NCBI GenBank assembly: GCA_015658495.1
Contig: DQOT01000126.1
Coordinates: 1 to 8,364, forward strand
Direction: 5' to 3'
Length of the DNA: 8,364 nt
Source: Fidelibacterota bacterium
GTDB lineage: Bacteria; Fidelibacterota; Marinisomatia; Marinisomatales; UBA1611
The notes under the pieces are model-generated. The model was not told where the DNA came from and ran no database searches. It worked only from the letters and a program-made list of their open reading frames with translations. Shown here piece by piece: positions 6,598-8,364 of the stretch (position 1 is the stretch's first letter; each line of letters begins with the position of its first letter). The position numbers and the translations under genes were made by a program.

Positions 6598-7085
6598 ACA
6601 GCAACGGTACACCGAATGAAAAATTCACTTTTACTGATAAGGATAAAGTGGAAAAAATCCTGTCTCAATATCCCGATAAAAAGTCGGCTACCCTGCCTTT
6701 GCTGCATTTGGCCCAATCAGAGCAAGGCTACATTTCCGGTACTGTGATCAATACAGTAGGCGGTTTGGTGGATTGTCACCCGGCTCTTGTCATGGACTGT
6801 GTTTCATTTTATACCATGTTCTATACGAAACCACACGGTCGCCATATTATCCAGGTTTGTCAAACCCTTTCCTGCAGCCTGAATGGAGCCGATGACTTGG
6901 TGGATCATGTGCAAGATAAATATGGCATCAAACCGGGAGAAACATCGGAAGATGACCGCTTTACCCTGATGAAAGTTGAGTGTCTGGGCTCTTGTGGAAC
7001 GGCGCCGGTTGTCCAAATAAATAAAGATTATCATGAAGACTTGTCTCCAGAAAAATTTGATGATTTGCTGGAATCCCTATCATGA
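6594..7085 (+). CDS. nuoE: NADH-quinone oxidoreductase (complex I) subunit E
   Basis: NuoE (24-kDa subunit) is a thioredoxin-fold [2Fe-2S] protein of the NADH-oxidising module. It carries cluster N1a next to the FMN of NuoF. The protein has 163 residues, the usual size. The ligands are Cys89 and Cys94 (VCQTLSC, a C-x4-C pair) and Cys130 and Cys134 (ECLGSCGTAP, a C-x3-C pair). The N-terminal helical part includes LPLLHLAQSEQGYIS (34-48) and the block SFYTMFYTKPHGRH (71-84), typical of the family. Similar proteins occur as HoxE, HydC-type and formate dehydrogenase subunits, but the position between nuoD and nuoF fixes it as complex I. It overlaps nuoD and nuoF by four bases each (ATGA). Confidence 0.97.
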   Translation: MNSNGTPNEKFTFTDKDKVEKILSQYPDKKSATLPLLHLAQSEQGYISGTVINTVGGLVDCHPALVMDCVSFYTMFYTKPHGRHIIQVCQTLSCSLNGADDLVDHVQDKYGIKPGETSEDDRFTLMKVECLGSCGTAPVVQINKDYHEDLSPEKFDDLLESLS

Positions 7086-8364
7086 AAGCATTTAAACCTG
7101 TCCTAACTGAGTATTTCCATGAGCAAGAATGTCATACGCTTTCTTTTTACAAAAGCGTTGGCGGATATAGTGCTTTAGAAAAAGTGCTTAAAATGGATCC
7201 GCAGGAAGTTATCCAGGAAGTAAAGGATTCCAATCTTCGCGGTCGCGGCGGCGCTGGATTTTCAACCGGTGTGAAGTGGGGCTTTATCCCGAAAGACTCT
7301 CCTAAACCAACTTACCTGATCAACAACGCAGATGAGAGTGAACCGGGAACTTTTAAGGACCGCTTGCTCATGAATAAAGCACCTCATCAAATGCTGGAGG
7401 GGATGATCATTGCGGCCTATGCCATTGGCTGTCAGACCGCCTTCATTTACATTCGGGGTGAGTTTTACAAAGAATTCCAACTCCTGAAAAAGATCATGGC
7501 TGAAGCCTATGAGAACAAGCTATTGGGTCAAAATATCATGGGGTCAACTTACAATCTGGATGTAGTGATACACCGCGGAGCAGGCGCCTATATTTGTGGA
7601 GAAGAGACAGGATTGATCGAATCTCTGGAGGGCAAGCGTGGCTGGCCTCGTATTAAGCCCCCTTTTCCGGCTATTGAGGGTTATTTGCAGTGTCCAACAA
7701 TCGTGAACAATGTTGAGACACTTGCCTGTCTTCCCCATATTATCAATCGTGGTGCCGACTGGTTTAAATCCATCGGTCCTGAAAAAGGGCCGGGACCGCG
7801 GCTCTTTTGTATTTCAGGACGGGTTAATAATCCCGGTGTCTTTGAAGAGCCCATGGGTGTCTCTCTTAAAGATCTGATTTTTGACAGAGCCGGTGGCATA
7901 CCGGATGGCAAGAAATTAAAAGCTGTTTTCCCTGGCGGTTCATCTTCTGCGATCCTGACGGCTGAAGAAGCATTGGATGTGAATATGGATTTTGAAGAAT
8001 TGGTGGAAAAGGGGAGTATGCTGGGATCGGCCGGTGTCATTGTCATGGATGAAACAGTGGATATGGTGCAGGCCTGCCTGAATATTGCCCGGTTTTATGC
8101 CCATGAGTCCTGCGGTCAATGTACGCCCTGCAGGGAAGGTACTGCCTGGCTGGTGAAAATGCTTACCCGTTTAGTTAATGGGGGTGGAACACCAACCGAT
8201 ATTGACATGATTTTTGAAATTACGGATAACATTGGTGGCCTCATCGATTTTTCAAAATGGAGTTTTGGCAAGACCATCTGTCCATTTGGTGAGGCGGTGG
8301 CTTGGCCGGTGAGAAGTTTTGTTGAAAAGTTCAAAGACGAGTTTTTGCAGTATTTACCCCGAGA
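7082..8364 (+). CDS. nuoF: NADH-quinone oxidoreductase (complex I) subunit F (3' truncated by window)
   Basis: NuoF (51-kDa subunit) binds NADH and FMN and the [4Fe-4S] cluster N3; it is the electron entry of complex I. The frame starts at the ATG overlapping the nuoE stop and stays open to the window end, giving 427 residues, which is close to a full protein. FMN/NADH motifs are LRGRGGAGFSTGVKW (52-66), NNADESEPGTFKDR (81-94) and GAGAYICGEETGLIESLEG (166-184). An SLBB-type domain follows at about 243-295 (SGRVNNPGVFEEP), then a helical cluster domain with ESCGQCTPCREGT. The N3 ligands are Cys344, Cys347, Cys350 and Cys400. The 50-residue distance from Cys350 to Cys400 is about nine longer than I recall for relatives (for example 41 in E. 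coli), owing to extra residues around LIDFSKWSF (387-395). The tail FVEKFKDEF is typical. Confidence 0.97.
   Translation, partial: MKAFKPVLTEYFHEQECHTLSFYKSVGGYSALEKVLKMDPQEVIQEVKDSNLRGRGGAGFSTGVKWGFIPKDSPKPTYLINNADESEPGTFKDRLLMNKAPHQMLEGMIIAAYAIGCQTAFIYIRGEFYKEFQLLKKIMAEAYENKLLGQNIMGSTYNLDVVIHRGAGAYICGEETGLIESLEGKRGWPRIKPPFPAIEGYLQCPTIVNNVETLACLPHIINRGADWFKSIGPEKGPGPRLFCISGRVNNPGVFEEPMGVSLKDLIFDRAGGIPDGKKLKAVFPGGSSSAILTAEEALDVNMDFEELVEKGSMLGSAGVIVMDETVDMVQACLNIARFYAHESCGQCTPCREGTAWLVKMLTRLVNGGGTPTDIDMIFEITDNIGGLIDFSKWSFGKTICPFGEAVAWPVRSFVEKFKDEFLQYLPR

Noticed and set aside
7681..8046. 121-residue open frame on the minus strand inside nuoF
   Set aside because: It is antisense to the SLBB region of NuoF and shows no family features, so it is a shadow frame.
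8240..8266. A frameshift or sequencing error explaining the NuoF spacing
   Set aside because: The frame continues cleanly through GKTIC and into the conserved tail, and the extra segment is a multiple of three, so a simple frameshift does not explain it.

Overview
This window holds two adjacent respiratory operons on the + strand and nothing else of size. Positions 1-3724 carry the end of nqrB followed by nqrC, nqrD, nqrE and nqrF, the distal part of the operon for the Na+-translocating NADH:quinone oxidoreductase (Na+-NQR). Positions 3938-8364 carry nuoA, nuoB, nuoC, nuoD, nuoE and most of nuoF, the start of an operon for the proton-pumping NADH:quinone oxidoreductase (complex I). Both outer genes are cut by the window: nqrB at its 5' end and nuoF at its 3' end.

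Within each operon the genes are packed tightly. Spacings run from an 11-base overlap to a 2-base gap, and several junctions are of the ATGA or TAATG type, which suggests translational coupling. The exception is an 87-base gap between nuoA and nuoB that contains a possible 22-codon leader ORF. The operons are separated by 213 AT-rich bases. These hold a clear intrinsic terminator after nqrF, a perfect inverted repeat (GTGGGT-N6-ACCCAC), a short direct repeat, and a possible promoter just in front of nuoA.

The cofactor ligands that I can check are present: the FMN-threonine motif of NqrC, the membrane cysteines of NqrD and NqrE, the four ferredoxin cysteines and FAD/NADH motifs of NqrF, the N2 cysteines of NuoB, the quinone-site His and Tyr of NuoD, the N1a cysteines of NuoE, and the FMN and N3 motifs of NuoF. 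Both enzymes therefore look functional. Both would oxidise NADH and reduce membrane quinone, one building a sodium gradient and the other a proton gradient.

The organism is a bacterium with a respiratory chain and moderate base composition (by eye a little below 50% GC). Na+-NQR points to a marine, saline or host-associated Gram-negative lineage. Separate nuoC and nuoD genes argue against an enterobacterium. A member of the Bacteroidota/Neomarinimicrobiota side of the tree is a guess only. I see no mobile element, CRISPR array, tRNA or rRNA. I found no new multigene system; the points worth a second look are the juxtaposition of the two enzymes, the intergenic regulatory signals, the small leader ORF, and two local oddities in NuoF and NuoD.
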